NCBI GenBank assembly: GCA_002369515.1
Contig: DFFM01000018.1
Span: forward strand, 86,668 to 150,667
DNA from: Prevotella sp. UBA3776
Lineage (GTDB): Bacteria; Bacteroidota; Bacteroidia; Bacteroidales; Bacteroidaceae
DNA length: 64,000 nt
Direction of reading: 5' to 3'
Below are positions 40,827 to 50,942 of this stretch, piece after piece. The notes below the pieces were generated by a model that saw only the letters and a list, made by a program, of their open reading frames with translations, made no database searches and was not told the origin of the DNA. Each line of letters begins with the position of its first letter. The stretch's first letter is position 1. The translations under genes were made by a program, and so were the position numbers.

Positions 40827-42226
40827 TGAACACTCTATTCGACAAAATATGGGATCGCCATGTGGTGCAACAGATTGAAGATGGCCCCACACAACTCTAC
40901 ATCGATCGGCTCTATTGCCACGAAGTGACCTCGCCGCAGGCTTTCGACGGTATGCGGGCACGAGGACTAAAGTGTTTTAGGCCAGAACAAATTGTCTGTA
41001 TGCCAGACCACAACACCCCCACGCACGATCAGGACAAACCCATCGCCGACCCAGTGTCGAAGCGTCAGGTAGATGCGCTTGAACGCAACGCCAAAGAGTT
41101 CGGGTTGAAACATTTCGGCATGATGTCGCCCGACAATGGCATCATCCATGTGGTGGGCCCAGAGAAAGGACTGTCTCTGCCGGGCATGACCATCGTCTGT
41201 GGCGATTCGCACACTTCTACACATGGAGCCGTGGGGGCAGTTGCTTTCGGGATAGGCACTAGCGAGGTGGAGATGGTGCTGGCCTCGCAGTGCATCCTGC
41301 AACAAAAGCCCAAATCCATGCGCATCAACATTGCAGGAAAACTGCAAGAGGGTGTAACAGCCAAGGATGTGGCTCTATATCTGATGGCACAGCTCACCAC
41401 CAGTGGCGCCACGGGATACTTTGTTGAATATGCCGGCGAGGCGGTGAGGAACCTCTCTATGGAGGGTCGGCTTACACTCTGTAACTTGTCCATAGAGATG
41501 GGGGCTAGAGGAGGCTTCGTTGCCCCCGACGAAACCACCTTTGAATATCTTCGTGGGCGTGAGTACGCGCCCAAAGGCGAGGAATGGGACAAGAATGTTG
41601 CCTACTGGCGAACGCTGAAGAGTGACGACGATGCCGTGTTCGACAAGGAACTCTTCTTCGATGCTGCCGACATAGAGCCCCGAATCACCTATGGTACCAA
41701 CCCCGGCATGGGCATTGGAATCAAGTCCTCTGTCCCCTCGTTGCAGAACGTTCCAGAAGAGGCCAAGGCCAGTTTCCTAAAGTCACTTGCCTACATGGGG
41801 CTCGAACCTGGTGAGCAACTCTTGGGGAAAAGTGTTGACTATGTGTTCCTGGGAGCCTGTACCAACGGGCGAATTGAAGATTTTCGCGCCTTTGCCTCCA
41901 TTGCCAAAGGACGCCATAAAGCTTCAGATGTGGTTGCGTGGCTCGTTCCAGGCTCGTGGTCTGTCTGGAAACAGATTAAGGCCGAAGGGCTCGACGTGGT
42001 TCTTGCAGAAGCAGGCTTTGAGATTCGGCAACCTGGTTGTTCAGCATGCTTGGCCATGAACGACGACAAGGTTCCTTCGGGCAAACTCTGTGTCTCGACG
42101 AGCAACCGTAATTTCGAAGGCCGTCAGGGCCCTGGAGCGCGTACCATATTGGCTTCGCCGCTGGTTGCCGCCGCCGCTGCAGTGACGGGAGTGATTACAG
42201 ATCCACGCGAACTGCTGGCACGGTAA
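40826..42226 (+). CDS. leuC: 3-isopropylmalate dehydratase large subunit
   Basis: This is the aconitase-type [4Fe-4S] subunit that isomerises 2- to 3-isopropylmalate with LeuD. The 466-residue protein has [47 protein letters not shown] (cluster Cys) and [20 protein letters not shown] (two cluster Cys). Length matches bacterial LeuC. It is coupled to leuA by a one-base overlap. Confidence 0.96.
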   Translation: MNTLFDKIWDRHVVQQIEDGPTQLYIDRLYCHEVTSPQAFDGMRARGLKCFRPEQIVCMPDHNTPTHDQDKPIADPVSKRQVDALERNAKEFGLKHFGMMSPDNGIIHVVGPEKGLSLPGMTIVCGDSHTSTHGAVGAVAFGIGTSEVEMVLASQCILQQKPKSMRINIAGKLQEGVTAKDVALYLMAQLTTSGATGYFVEYAGEAVRNLSMEGRLTLCNLSIEMGARGGFVAPDETTFEYLRGREYAPKGEEWDKNVAYWRTLKSDDDAVFDKELFFDAADIEPRITYGTNPGMGIGIKSSVPSLQNVPEEAKASFLKSLAYMGLEPGEQLLGKSVDYVFLGACTNGRIEDFRAFASIAKGRHKASDVVAWLVPGSWSVWKQIKAEGLDVVLAEAGFEIRQPGCSACLAMNDDKVPSGKLCVSTSNRNFEGRQGPGARTILASPLVAAAAAVTGVITDPRELLAR

Positions 42227-42362
42227 CGTAGAGTTTTTTAGACATAGTAACACACGAAAAAAAACATGGCAGATGTTATGGAAACAGTAATCTGCCAACA
42301 TTTCATAAAACAGCTAACACGTTTTGAATTAACGGATTGCTGCCAATAATTACAAGTAAAGC

Positions 42363-42953
42363 ATGAAACAGAAATTCAATGTCATTACCAGCACATGTGT
42401 GCCGTTGCCACTGGAGAATATAGATACCGACCAGATAATACCTGCCCGCTTTTTGAAAGCAACCGACAAGCAAGGTTTCGGTGACAATCTATTTCGTGAC
42501 TGGCGCTTCGATAAAGAAGGACGCCCCATCAAAGACTTTGTGCTCAACGACCCCACTTATGGCGGAGTGATACTGGTGGCGGGGAAGAACTTCGGTTCGG
42601 GCTCTAGCCGTGAACACGCTGCATGGGCCATTGCCGGTTATGGCTTCCGAGTGGTCATCAGTTCGTTTTTCGCAGACATTCACAAGAACAACGAACTCAA
42701 CAATTTCGTGTTGCCAGTAGTGGTTTCTGAGCCTTTCTTGGCTGAACTCTTCGAGAGTATCAAGGCGGCCCCAAAAACTTTGGTCGAAGTTGATTTGCCC
42801 AACCAGAAAGTGACCAATAAAGCAACGGGTCGAATTGAACATTTCGAAATCAATGGCTATAAGAAACACTGTCTGATGAACGGACTTGACGACATAGATT
42901 TTCTTCTGGCCAACAAAGAAAAAATAGAAGCATGGGAACACCTCAACAAATAA
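42363..42953 (+). CDS. leuD: 3-isopropylmalate dehydratase small subunit
   Basis: The 196-residue swivelling subunit of isopropylmalate isomerase has [20 protein letters not shown], the substrate-specificity loop [20 protein letters not shown], and [20 protein letters not shown]. Length is normal. There is a 136-nt gap after leuC with no obvious promoter or terminator. Its last 22 bases overlap the start of the next gene in a different frame. Confidence 0.95.
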   Translation: MKQKFNVITSTCVPLPLENIDTDQIIPARFLKATDKQGFGDNLFRDWRFDKEGRPIKDFVLNDPTYGGVILVAGKNFGSGSSREHAAWAIAGYGFRVVISSFFADIHKNNELNNFVLPVVVSEPFLAELFESIKAAPKTLVEVDLPNQKVTNKATGRIEHFEINGYKKHCLMNGLDDIDFLLANKEKIEAWEHLNK

Positions 42954-44512
42954 CCGCCGAGTCCTACCGCCGAGTCCTGCCCTTTATAGAGATTATGGAC
43001 TCCACACTTCGTGATGGCGAGCAGACCAACGGCGTGTCCTTCTTGCCTCACGAGAAACTCGTGATAGCCCGCATGCTGTTGAGTGACCTCAACGTGGATC
43101 GCATCGAGGTGGCTTCAGCCCGTGTTTCGGAAGGTGAGCGTGAGGCCGTCCGCATGATTTGCCGCTATGCCTCACAAGTAGGACGGCTCCAAAGCGTAGA
43201 GGTTCTGGGGTTCGTTGATGGGACTGCCTCTATAGATTGGATCGCCGATTGTGGAGGGCGTGTAATCAATCTCTTGGCCAAGGGGTCTTTGAAACACTGT
43301 ACCCAGCAGCTTGGCAAAACTCCCGACGAACACATTTCTGACATTCTCTTTTCTGTGGGTTATGCCCAGGAACGGGGATTGGCGGTCAATCTGTATCTTG
43401 AGGATTGGTCCAACGGAATGAAAGATTCGCCTCAGTATGTCTATCAGCTCATGGATGCGCTCACTTCCACACCCGTCATGCGATTCATGCTGCCCGACAC
43501 ACTCGGCATCATGAACCCGCTGCAGGTGATAGAGTTCTTCCGCAAAATGGTGAAACGCTATCCCAACACACATTTTGATTTCCATGCCCACAACGACTAC
43601 GATTTGGCTGTTTCAAATTCACTTGCGGCAGTCCTCAGCGGAGCCAAGGGACTCCATGTCACAGTCAACGGACTGGGTGAGCGATGTGGCAATGCACCCA
43701 TAGCCAGCGTACAGGCCATTCTGAAAGACCAGTTCCATGCAACTACCCATATCAACGAGAGCCAGCTCAATCGAGCCAGCCGCGTGGTGGAAAGCTACAG
43801 TGGCATTGCCGTGGCTGCCAACCAACCCATCGTTGGCGACAATGTGTTCACCCAAGTGGCAGGTGTCCATGCCGACGGCGACAGCAAAGACAAACTCTAC
43901 TACAACGATTTGGTGCCCGAGCGTTTCGGGCGTCGCCGTGCCTATGCGTTGGGAAAAACCAGCGGACGCGCCAACATTGCCCGAAACCTGAAGGAACTGG
44001 GGCTTGAACTTACCCCCGAGCAGACACGCCGTGTGACACGCCGCATCACCGAACTAGGTGACAAAAAGGAAATAGTCACTCAAGATGATCTTCCCTATAT
44101 AGTCAGCGATGTTCTCCATCACGATGTTGCTCATGACAAAGTGAAGCTCATCAGCTACATCGTCACTACTGCCTATGGACTCAAGCCAGGAGCCAATGTC
44201 AAGGTTGAAATCAATGGCAATGCCTACGAGGCGGCAGCAACTGGAGATGGTCAGTATGACGCGTTCGTCAAGGCTCTGCGTTACATCTACAGGAAGTATC
44301 TCGGACGAACTTTCCCCATTCTGTCCAACTACCAGGTAACCATTCCGCCAGGTGGGCGTACCGATGCGCTAGTGCAGACAGTCATTACCTGGGACAATGA
44401 CGGCCGCACCATTCGCACCCGTGGCCTCGACGCAGACCAGACCGAGGCCGCCATCAAAGCAACCTTCAAAATGCTGAATATTTTTGAGGAACAGACAATA
44501 AACAACACCTAA
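42932..44512 (+). CDS. CimA/LeuA-family acyltransferase, probable citramalate or second isopropylmalate synthase
   Basis: The 526-residue protein has the HMGL-like barrel ([74 protein letters not shown]) and a C-terminal LeuA-type regulatory domain (about 400-520). Its active-site start, [15 protein letters not shown], resembles (R)-citramalate synthases, which condense pyruvate and acetyl-CoA on a threonine-independent route to isoleucine. LeuCD can process citramalate, and LeuB can process its product. That fits its place between leuD and leuB and the Ile/Leu-rich leader. A second leucine-pathway isozyme is the alternative. Confidence 0.8.
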   Translation: MGTPQQITAESYRRVLPFIEIMDSTLRDGEQTNGVSFLPHEKLVIARMLLSDLNVDRIEVASARVSEGEREAVRMICRYASQVGRLQSVEVLGFVDGTASIDWIADCGGRVINLLAKGSLKHCTQQLGKTPDEHISDILFSVGYAQERGLAVNLYLEDWSNGMKDSPQYVYQLMDALTSTPVMRFMLPDTLGIMNPLQVIEFFRKMVKRYPNTHFDFHAHNDYDLAVSNSLAAVLSGAKGLHVTVNGLGERCGNAPIASVQAILKDQFHATTHINESQLNRASRVVESYSGIAVAANQPIVGDNVFTQVAGVHADGDSKDKLYYNDLVPERFGRRRAYALGKTSGRANIARNLKELGLELTPEQTRRVTRRITELGDKKEIVTQDDLPYIVSDVLHHDVAHDKVKLISYIVTTAYGLKPGANVKVEINGNAYEAAATGDGQYDAFVKALRYIYRKYLGRTFPILSNYQVTIPPGGRTDALVQTVITWDNDGRTIRTRGLDADQTEAAIKATFKMLNIFEEQTINNT

Positions 44513-44582
44513 CCAGCGTTTTAAAAATTGTCATCACTTATCAAACACTCATCCAACAACATTACCCAACAACCTCACTAAA

Positions 44583-45650
44583 ATGAATATTAAAATAGCC
44601 ATTCTCCCGGGCGACGGCATAGGACCCGAAATCATGAAGCAAGGCGTAGCCGTTCTCGATGCCATTGCCAGTAAGTTTAATCATAAGTTCGAGTACGAAG
44701 AAGCTATCTGTGGCGCACACGCCATAGATGAAGTGGGCGACCCTTATCCGCCGCAGACCCATGAGGCATGCATGCGTGCCGATGCTGTTCTTTTTGCCGC
44801 AGTGGGCGACTTGCGCTACGATAACGACCCCACGGCTCCCATTCGTCCAGAGCAGGGACTTTTGGCCATGCGCAAACAGTTGGGACTCTTTGCCAATGTT
44901 CGCCCCGTTGTCACTTTCCCCTGTCTGCTCCACAAGTCGCCCCTCAAGGATGAGCTCATCAGCGGAGCTGACTTTGTGGTCATTCGTGAACTCACTGGTG
45001 GCATGTACTTCGGTGAGCGTCATCAAGACAACGACCATGCGTTCGATACTGATGTATATACGCGTCCGGAAATTGAGCGCATTTTGCGCGTTGGTTTTGA
45101 GATGGCCATGACGCGCCGCCGCCACCTCACTGTGGTCGATAAGGCCAATATTTTGGCTACCAGTCGCTTGTGGCGACAAATAGCACAAGAAATGGAGCAA
45201 CAGTATCCCGATGTGCAAACAGACTATATGTTCATCGACAATGCTTCCATGCGTGTTCTGACCGAGCCCCGCTTTTTTGATGTCATTGTCACCGAGAACA
45301 CCTTCGGTGATATTCTCACAGACGAGACATCGTGCATCACCGGTTCGATGGGGTTGCAGCCCAGCAGTTCGTTGGGCGAGCATACTCCGCTCTTTGAACC
45401 CGTTCACGGGTCGTGGCCTCAGGCGGCTGGCAAGAACATTGCAAACCCGTTGGCTCAGATTCTCTCTGCAGCCATGTTGCTCGAGCATTTTGGCCTTGAA
45501 GCCGAGGGCGCACTTGTGCGCGAAGCCGTCACTGCGTCGCTCGATGCCAATGTGCGCACTCCGGAAATTCAAGTGGAAGGCGGTGATTGCTATGGAACGC
45601 GTGAAGTGGGAGCGTGGATAGTGAATTACATCAACGAAAAACAAAGCTGA
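44583..45650 (+). CDS. leuB: 3-isopropylmalate dehydrogenase
   Basis: The enzyme oxidatively decarboxylates 3-isopropylmalate to 2-ketoisocaproate with NAD+. The 355-residue protein has [29 protein letters not shown] [12 protein letters not shown], the substrate-binding [74 protein letters not shown], and [19 protein letters not shown]. It is the last gene of the leu operon. No clear terminator is seen in 45651-45827, which otherwise shows no recognisable feature. Confidence 0.95.
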   Translation: MNIKIAILPGDGIGPEIMKQGVAVLDAIASKFNHKFEYEEAICGAHAIDEVGDPYPPQTHEACMRADAVLFAAVGDLRYDNDPTAPIRPEQGLLAMRKQLGLFANVRPVVTFPCLLHKSPLKDELISGADFVVIRELTGGMYFGERHQDNDHAFDTDVYTRPEIERILRVGFEMAMTRRRHLTVVDKANILATSRLWRQIAQEMEQQYPDVQTDYMFIDNASMRVLTEPRFFDVIVTENTFGDILTDETSCITGSMGLQPSSSLGEHTPLFEPVHGSWPQAAGKNIANPLAQILSAAMLLEHFGLEAEGALVREAVTASLDANVRTPEIQVEGGDCYGTREVGAWIVNYINEKQS

Positions 45651-45827
45651 TAGTAAGTTGCCCCTGTCTTAGAATAATTCAATAACACTCTTCTGGCAGC
45701 ATTCCCATTGCGGTGGTTCAGGCTCACTGGCAACATGGACGATAACAATTTCACGATGAAAATAACCCAGTAGGTTCGCTTGTTACAGACCTTAGCAGCA
45801 GCCTGCCAACAAAAAGCATATTATTTC

Positions 45828-46700
45828 ATGAAGAATAGACGATTCGGAGCGTATCTGGCTTTGCTGTTTGTCCTGTTGTCTTTGTCTTCAGCAAGGGCTC
45901 AGGAAAAAAGAATGCTAAGCAAGTCGGAAACAAAGAGTCTGGCCGATACGCTGAGCCATTTTGACCAATGGATACCCTTGCCCAAGTTTCTGCAGAGCAA
46001 CGAACTTGCCAACGAGTATTGCAGTCATGTGCTGACACTGAGAAATGAACAATATGCAACTGACAGCACTGCTGCTGTGGAGTACATTGCTCGGCTGAAA
46101 AGGCTGATTGACCAGTTCTACCGAGTGAAGCCAAAGTACATGGAAAGTTTAGGCCTGATGGGTTTCGATGGCATGATTCACATGCGGCTCAATGAAGTGC
46201 AGCCTCGCTGTTCCACTCTGTTGAACTATTGCAACAAACGACGTCAGGCGAAAAGAGAGGCTCAACTGCGCTCCATGCCACAGGGAAAACTGCTCTCTTT
46301 CTGCTACGAGGAGTGGGGCTCTTCTCGTCCCAATCCCGTCAAAGTTGCCGTCAGTGCAAATGCCGACGGACAGATGGAAGTGGCGGCCTACGACAGATAC
46401 AACCGATACGATGATGAGAAAAATGCTGTCAAGAAAATTCTTGCCTCCGAAGCTGTTCTCTCTGAACTGCGCCAACGTATAGAAAAGAACAAGCTCTATC
46501 AGTTGTTGGGCAATTATGACGAGCCTTGCCTCTTTCGTGATGTACCTCAACTGACGGGAGGTCCCCCTTCGTGGATGTTCAAGGCGGTGTTCGAAGATGG
46601 AACGGTGTCTTCGGGTGGCGACCACGGGCCTGTGTTGGAATGCCAGAAAATAGGCTATTGGCTGATGGAGCTTGTGTTGCCCGAGGATCAGCGTGAATGA
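45828..46700 (+). CDS. Exported hypothetical protein
   Basis: The 290-residue protein starts at the ATG at 45828, which opens a signal peptide (FGAYLALLFVLLSLSSARAQ). The mature part is helical and charged in the middle (VEYIARLKRLIDQFYRVKPK, YCNKRRQAKREAQLRSM). It has a C-terminal alpha/beta segment (SFCYEEWGSSRPNPVKVAVS, TGGPPSWMFKAVFEDGTVSS, GGDHGPVLECQKIGYWLMEL). I recognise no family. The next gene on the same strand is an exported hydrolase 132 nt away. Confidence 0.7.
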   Translation: MKNRRFGAYLALLFVLLSLSSARAQEKRMLSKSETKSLADTLSHFDQWIPLPKFLQSNELANEYCSHVLTLRNEQYATDSTAAVEYIARLKRLIDQFYRVKPKYMESLGLMGFDGMIHMRLNEVQPRCSTLLNYCNKRRQAKREAQLRSMPQGKLLSFCYEEWGSSRPNPVKVAVSANADGQMEVAAYDRYNRYDDEKNAVKKILASEAVLSELRQRIEKNKLYQLLGNYDEPCLFRDVPQLTGGPPSWMFKAVFEDGTVSSGGDHGPVLECQKIGYWLMELVLPEDQRE

Positions 46701-46832
46701 TGTCGTTCTAAGTTGTTGCATCTCGCAAATAGATGGCTAGTGGTTGGTCGTGGGGGAGTAGTGTCGTACTCACATTTCATCCAGCTTCCACCCCTTCATG
46801 ATATGTACAATAATCATCTTGTTTTGACAAAA

Positions 46833-47987
46833 ATGCTGAAAAACAATATCTACTTTTTATGCTTGTTCCTATTTCTGAACAGCCAGTTGGCTTCTGCTCA
46901 GAATGACGTTTGGGGCTATGAATATCGCAATGAGATTCCCGTTTATGTTGACAGCATACAGGTGCAGCTCAACTATCCATTGGCCTGGGGTAACAGTCCT
47001 ATCAAGGATTTCGTTCTTTGGCGTGATGCTGCCCGGGCCAAGGTGTTTGAGTGTATGATGGAAGCTCCTCCCAAACCTGTAGCATGGGATGTGCGTGTTT
47101 TGTGTGAGGAGCAGCGCGAAGGCTACCGAGCTCGCAAACTTGAGTTTGCCTTGAGCCGCTGGTACAGAGTGAAGGCCTATCTGCTCATACCCGATGGAGA
47201 GGGGCCATTCCCATCCGTCAATCTGCTGCACGATCATGGGGCACACCTGAGCATTGGCAAGGAGAAAATGATTCGACCTTTTTGTGTCGATACAGCTATC
47301 GTGAAAGATGCTGACGGTTGGGTCCAAAGCCTTTATGGCGGCCAGTATTTGGGTGACTTTCTGGCACAAAATGGATTTGTGGTTTTTTCAACCGATGCTC
47401 CTCTCTGGGGCGAACGCGGGCGCGCAGAGGGTGTTGACCGAAGCAAATACGACCTCATTGCGGGCAATATGATGATGCTTGGCCGTGACCTGAGTGCCTT
47501 TATGACCTACGATGACCTGGCTGCCACCGAATTCCTCGCTTCGTTGCCCGAGGTCGATGCTGAGCGCATCGGCTGTGCAGGATGCTCTATGGGGGGCTAT
47601 CGTGCATGGATGCTTGCTGCACTGAGTGACCGCGTAAAGGCCGGTGCCTGCATCTGCTGGATGGGGAGCACTTTTGCTCAGCTGTCCAACCACTATGGGC
47701 GCAAGGAGAATGGTGGTTTTGCCAACTGCATCCCTGCTTTGCGGCAGTATCTGGACTATCCGCATATAGCTTCGCTTGCGTGTCCTAAACCCATGCTGTT
47801 TGTATCGGGCATGAAGGACAAATTGTTCCCCATAGAAGGCGTAAATGCGGCTTTCGAAACCATGCACACCGTGTGGAGGAGCCAAGGGGTTGACAAACAA
47901 TTGGAAACCTACGTGAAGGACCAACCCCATGAATGCAATCTGGACAACCAGACAATGATTCTGAAATTTCTGAAACGACACTTATGA
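46833..47987 (+). CDS. Exported alpha/beta-hydrolase, acetyl-xylan-esterase/dienelactone-hydrolase-like
   Basis: The 384-residue protein starts at the ATG at 46833 and has a signal peptide (IYFLCLFLFLNSQLASAQ). An in-frame ATG at 46803 lies upstream. The alpha/beta-hydrolase triad is visible: nucleophile Ser in CAGCSMGGYRAWML, Asp in MLFVSGMKDKLFP, and His in KDQPHECNLDN. STDAPLWGERGRAEG and LLHDHGAHLSIGKEK recall the Abhydrolase_7/AXE-like family of large bacterial esterases. The substrate is probably an acylated glycan, but this is not certain. Its stop overlaps the next gene's start (ATGA). Confidence 0.8.
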   Translation: MLKNNIYFLCLFLFLNSQLASAQNDVWGYEYRNEIPVYVDSIQVQLNYPLAWGNSPIKDFVLWRDAARAKVFECMMEAPPKPVAWDVRVLCEEQREGYRARKLEFALSRWYRVKAYLLIPDGEGPFPSVNLLHDHGAHLSIGKEKMIRPFCVDTAIVKDADGWVQSLYGGQYLGDFLAQNGFVVFSTDAPLWGERGRAEGVDRSKYDLIAGNMMMLGRDLSAFMTYDDLAATEFLASLPEVDAERIGCAGCSMGGYRAWMLAALSDRVKAGACICWMGSTFAQLSNHYGRKENGGFANCIPALRQYLDYPHIASLACPKPMLFVSGMKDKLFPIEGVNAAFETMHTVWRSQGVDKQLETYVKDQPHECNLDNQTMILKFLKRHL

Positions 47988-49648
47988 TAGAAGAATATCA
48001 GTTGCGAGTGGTGCCGCGTGTGGCTGCCACCGAAAGCCTGCTAAAGGATTATCTGCAAAACGAAAAAGGCATTGACGCCTCCTCTATTTGCCACATCAGA
48101 ATACTGAAACGAAGCATTGATGCGCGTCAGCGCACCATCTTTGTGAACCTGAAAGTGCGCGTTTATATCAACGAGAATCCCGAGGACGAAGATCTTGCAC
48201 ATGTAGAATATCGCGATGTGAGCCTTGCGCCACAGGTGATTGTCGTCGGGGCTGGACCTGGAGGGCTGTTTGCCGCGTTGCATTTGATAGAACTGGGGCT
48301 GAAGCCTGTTGTGCTCGAGCGAGGAAAGAACGTTCGAGACCGCAAAAAGGACCTGGCTCAGATAGCCCGTACACAGCAGGTGAATAGTGAGAGCAACTAC
48401 TGTTTCGGAGAGGGAGGAGCGGGTGCCTACAGTGACGGAAAACTATACACCCGTAGCAAGAAACGAGGCTCCACAGAAAAAATTCTGAACGTATTCTGTC
48501 AGCATGGCGCGCCGCTGAGCATATTGGCTGATGCCCATCCGCACATCGGCACCGACAAGTTGCCGCGGGTGATCGAGAACATGCGCGAGACCATTCTGCG
48601 TTGTGGGGGCGAAGTGCATTTCCAGACAAAGATGACGGGATTGTTGATTGACAATTCGCAGTTGACTATTAATCATTCGTCAATTTGCCATGACAATAGT
48701 AAAAGTGGAAAGGTCATTGGAGTTGTAGCCGAAGAAAGAGTATTGGAGGTACAGAAATCAGGTCTCGACGAACAAAAAGAAAAGTTCATAACCAAGGAGT
48801 TTTTAGGCCCTGTGATACTGGCTACAGGACACAGTGCCCGCGATGTTTATCGTTACCTCTTCAGTGAGGGTATTGCCATTGAGGCAAAGTCGCTGGCCAT
48901 GGGTGTGAGATTGGAGCATCCATCGATGCTGATAGACCAGATACAATACCATAGCAGCGAGGGTAGGGGACTATATCTTCCTGCAGCAGAATACAATTTT
49001 GTCACTCAGGTGGACGGGCGTGGAGTGTATAGCTTCTGTATGTGTCCGGGAGGCTTTGTCATTCCTTCCGCAACAGGCCCCGAGCAAATCGTTGTCAATG
49101 GTATGAGTCCCAGCAACCGTGGTACTGCATGGTCGAATAGCGGTATGGTGGTGGAGATACATCCTGAAGACATCGACTCTGAAGACACATCGCCATTGTG
49201 CATGATGCTGTTTCAGGAACAGCTCGAGCGCACAACATGGCAGCAGGGCAACATGCGACAAACGGCGCCAGCCCAGCGCATGGCCGACTTTGTGAACCAT
49301 AGGCTGAGCTGCGATCTGCCTAAGAGCAGCTATGCTCCTGGATTGATTTCCAGCCCATTGCATTTCTGGTTGCCTGAACATATTGGAAAACGGTTGCAGC
49401 AGGGATTCCTGAAGTTTGGAAAGATGAGCCACGGTTTTCTCACCAATGAAGCTGTGCTCATTGCCACCGAGACGCGCACATCGAGCCCTGTGCGTATATT
49501 GCGCGATGCAGAAACCCTTCAGCATGTTAGTGTGGACGGACTTTTTCCTTGCGGCGAGGGTGCTGGCTATGCAGGTGGCATTGTTTCGGCGGGTGTTGAT
49601 GGCGAGCGTTGCGCCGACATGGCAGCAGCATATGTACGTCACTCGTAG
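47984..49648 (+). CDS. FAD-dependent dehydrogenase/oxidoreductase (COG2509-like)
   Basis: The 554-residue cytoplasmic flavoprotein starts at the ATG overlapping the previous stop. The N-terminal 80-residue domain (YQLRVVPRVAATESLLKDYL) precedes a Rossmann FAD motif, VIVVGAGPGGLFAALHLIEL. It is followed by YCFGEGGAGAYSDGKLYTRS, VILATGHSARDVYRYLF, CMCPGGFVIPSATGPEQIVV, and the C-terminal GLFPCGEGAGYAGGIVSAGV. This set defines a widespread but uncharacterised flavoprotein family. An unusual Asn/Ser-rich insertion (about residues 223-262) lies between the FAD-binding segments. Its 3' end overlaps the convergent permease gene by 10 nt. Confidence 0.85.
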   Translation: MIEEYQLRVVPRVAATESLLKDYLQNEKGIDASSICHIRILKRSIDARQRTIFVNLKVRVYINENPEDEDLAHVEYRDVSLAPQVIVVGAGPGGLFAALHLIELGLKPVVLERGKNVRDRKKDLAQIARTQQVNSESNYCFGEGGAGAYSDGKLYTRSKKRGSTEKILNVFCQHGAPLSILADAHPHIGTDKLPRVIENMRETILRCGGEVHFQTKMTGLLIDNSQLTINHSSICHDNSKSGKVIGVVAEERVLEVQKSGLDEQKEKFITKEFLGPVILATGHSARDVYRYLFSEGIAIEAKSLAMGVRLEHPSMLIDQIQYHSSEGRGLYLPAAEYNFVTQVDGRGVYSFCMCPGGFVIPSATGPEQIVVNGMSPSNRGTAWSNSGMVVEIHPEDIDSEDTSPLCMMLFQEQLERTTWQQGNMRQTAPAQRMADFVNHRLSCDLPKSSYAPGLISSPLHFWLPEHIGKRLQQGFLKFGKMSHGFLTNEAVLIATETRTSSPVRILRDAETLQHVSVDGLFPCGEGAGYAGGIVSAGVDGERCADMAAAYVRHS

Positions 49649-50886
49649 CGCATCGACTTGGCCGGGTGAATGTGCGAAATAAGATAGCTGGGAGCTATGA
49701 GTACAAACACACTGATGAAAAGTGTAGCCAAGTTGATGAGGATGATATAGATGAGGTTGATTTCCACAGGTACAGTACTCACGTAGTAGGTGGCAGGCTC
49801 AAGTTTCACCAAACCAGTGAAACGCTGCAGAAGTACCAGTCCAAGGCCAATGATGTTTCCAAAGAGCATGCCGCGCCCAATGATAAACACTGCAAACCAA
49901 AGGAATGTGTGGCGAATGGTGGTGTTAGTGGCTCCGAGAGCCTTGAGAACACCAATCATGTTCGTTCGTTCAAGTATAATGATGAGCAAGCCTGAAATCA
50001 TAGTGATGCCTGCCACGCAAATCATCAATCCCAGAATGATCCACACATTCAAATCGAGTAGGTCGAGCCACGAAAAAATGGCAGGCTGCGCATTCTTGAT
50101 GGTGACCGAACTAAAGGTTTCTCCATAGTGGTCGGTTGTTCGGTTTACCATATTAATATAATAGGTGGCGGTTTTGTCCAATTGTTCAAAGTTGCTCACC
50201 GTTACCTCTGCACCGCTCACTTGGTCGTCTTTCCATCCGTTCAGTTTTCTGGCTGTATGTAGGTCCCCAAAAACGATGTTCTTGTCGAACATGGTGAGGT
50301 TGGTTTCGTAGATTCCGCTGATGGTGAACCGGCGGGTGCGTACGTTGCCGTTGTCGAAAAAGTAGGCGAAGATTCTTTCACCCGCCTTGATTCCCAATTT
50401 GTCGGCCATCATTTTCGACACCACAATCTGGTTCCTGCTCTCGGCTGAACTCCATAGTGGCATGCGCCCCTCTACCATGTTGCTGCCGATGAAAGTAGTG
50501 TCGAACTGTTCGTCAACCCCCTTGAGCATGATGCCCAAAAAGTCGTTGTCGGTTTTCAGGATGCCTTGCTTCATGGTGTAGCGTTGAACGTGGGCTACAC
50601 CTGGTGCCTTGCTGAGCACCTGCATCATGGAGTCGTCGATGGCTATTGGTTCCTCGTCAGCGCTCTGAATGCTCATGAAGTTGCCCACTGTGATATGGCT
50701 TCCAAAGCCAACCACCTTGTCGCGGATGGTATGCTTGAAACCCAGTACCACGCACACCGACACTATCATTACGGCTAGTCCGATGGCTACTCCGATAGTG
50801 GCAATGCGAATGGCAGGACGCGAAACTTTTCGTTCGTCGCCCTTGTCACTGTGTATGCGTCTGGCTATGAATAGGGGGAGATTCAA
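49639..50886 (-). CDS. ABC transporter permease, FtsX/LolC/LolE family
   Basis: The 415-residue inner-membrane protein has one N-terminal helix (AIRIATIGVAIGLAVMIVSV), a long periplasmic MacB-like domain (about 50-265), and three C-terminal helices (WIILGLMICVAGITMISGLL and following). The loop ILERTNMIGVLKALGATNTT is typical of LolC/E-type lipoprotein-releasing permeases. In Bacteroidetes such a gene usually stands alone from its ATPase, as here. It follows the aminotransferase gene by 56 nt on the same strand. Lipoprotein release is the best guess. Confidence 0.85.
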   Translation of the reverse strand: MNLPLFIARRIHSDKGDERKVSRPAIRIATIGVAIGLAVMIVSVCVVLGFKHTIRDKVVGFGSHITVGNFMSIQSADEEPIAIDDSMMQVLSKAPGVAHVQRYTMKQGILKTDNDFLGIMLKGVDEQFDTTFIGSNMVEGRMPLWSSAESRNQIVVSKMMADKLGIKAGERIFAYFFDNGNVRTRRFTISGIYETNLTMFDKNIVFGDLHTARKLNGWKDDQVSGAEVTVSNFEQLDKTATYYINMVNRTTDHYGETFSSVTIKNAQPAIFSWLDLLDLNVWIILGLMICVAGITMISGLLIIILERTNMIGVLKALGATNTTIRHTFLWFAVFIIGRGMLFGNIIGLGLVLLQRFTGLVKLEPATYYVSTVPVEINLIYIILINLATLFISVFVLIAPSYLISHIHPAKSMRYE

Positions 50887-50942
50887 GATTCTTTCCTTAG
50901 TGTGGCTTATGTTCTTAAGGGCCTTTGTCGTTAGTGAAAAAG

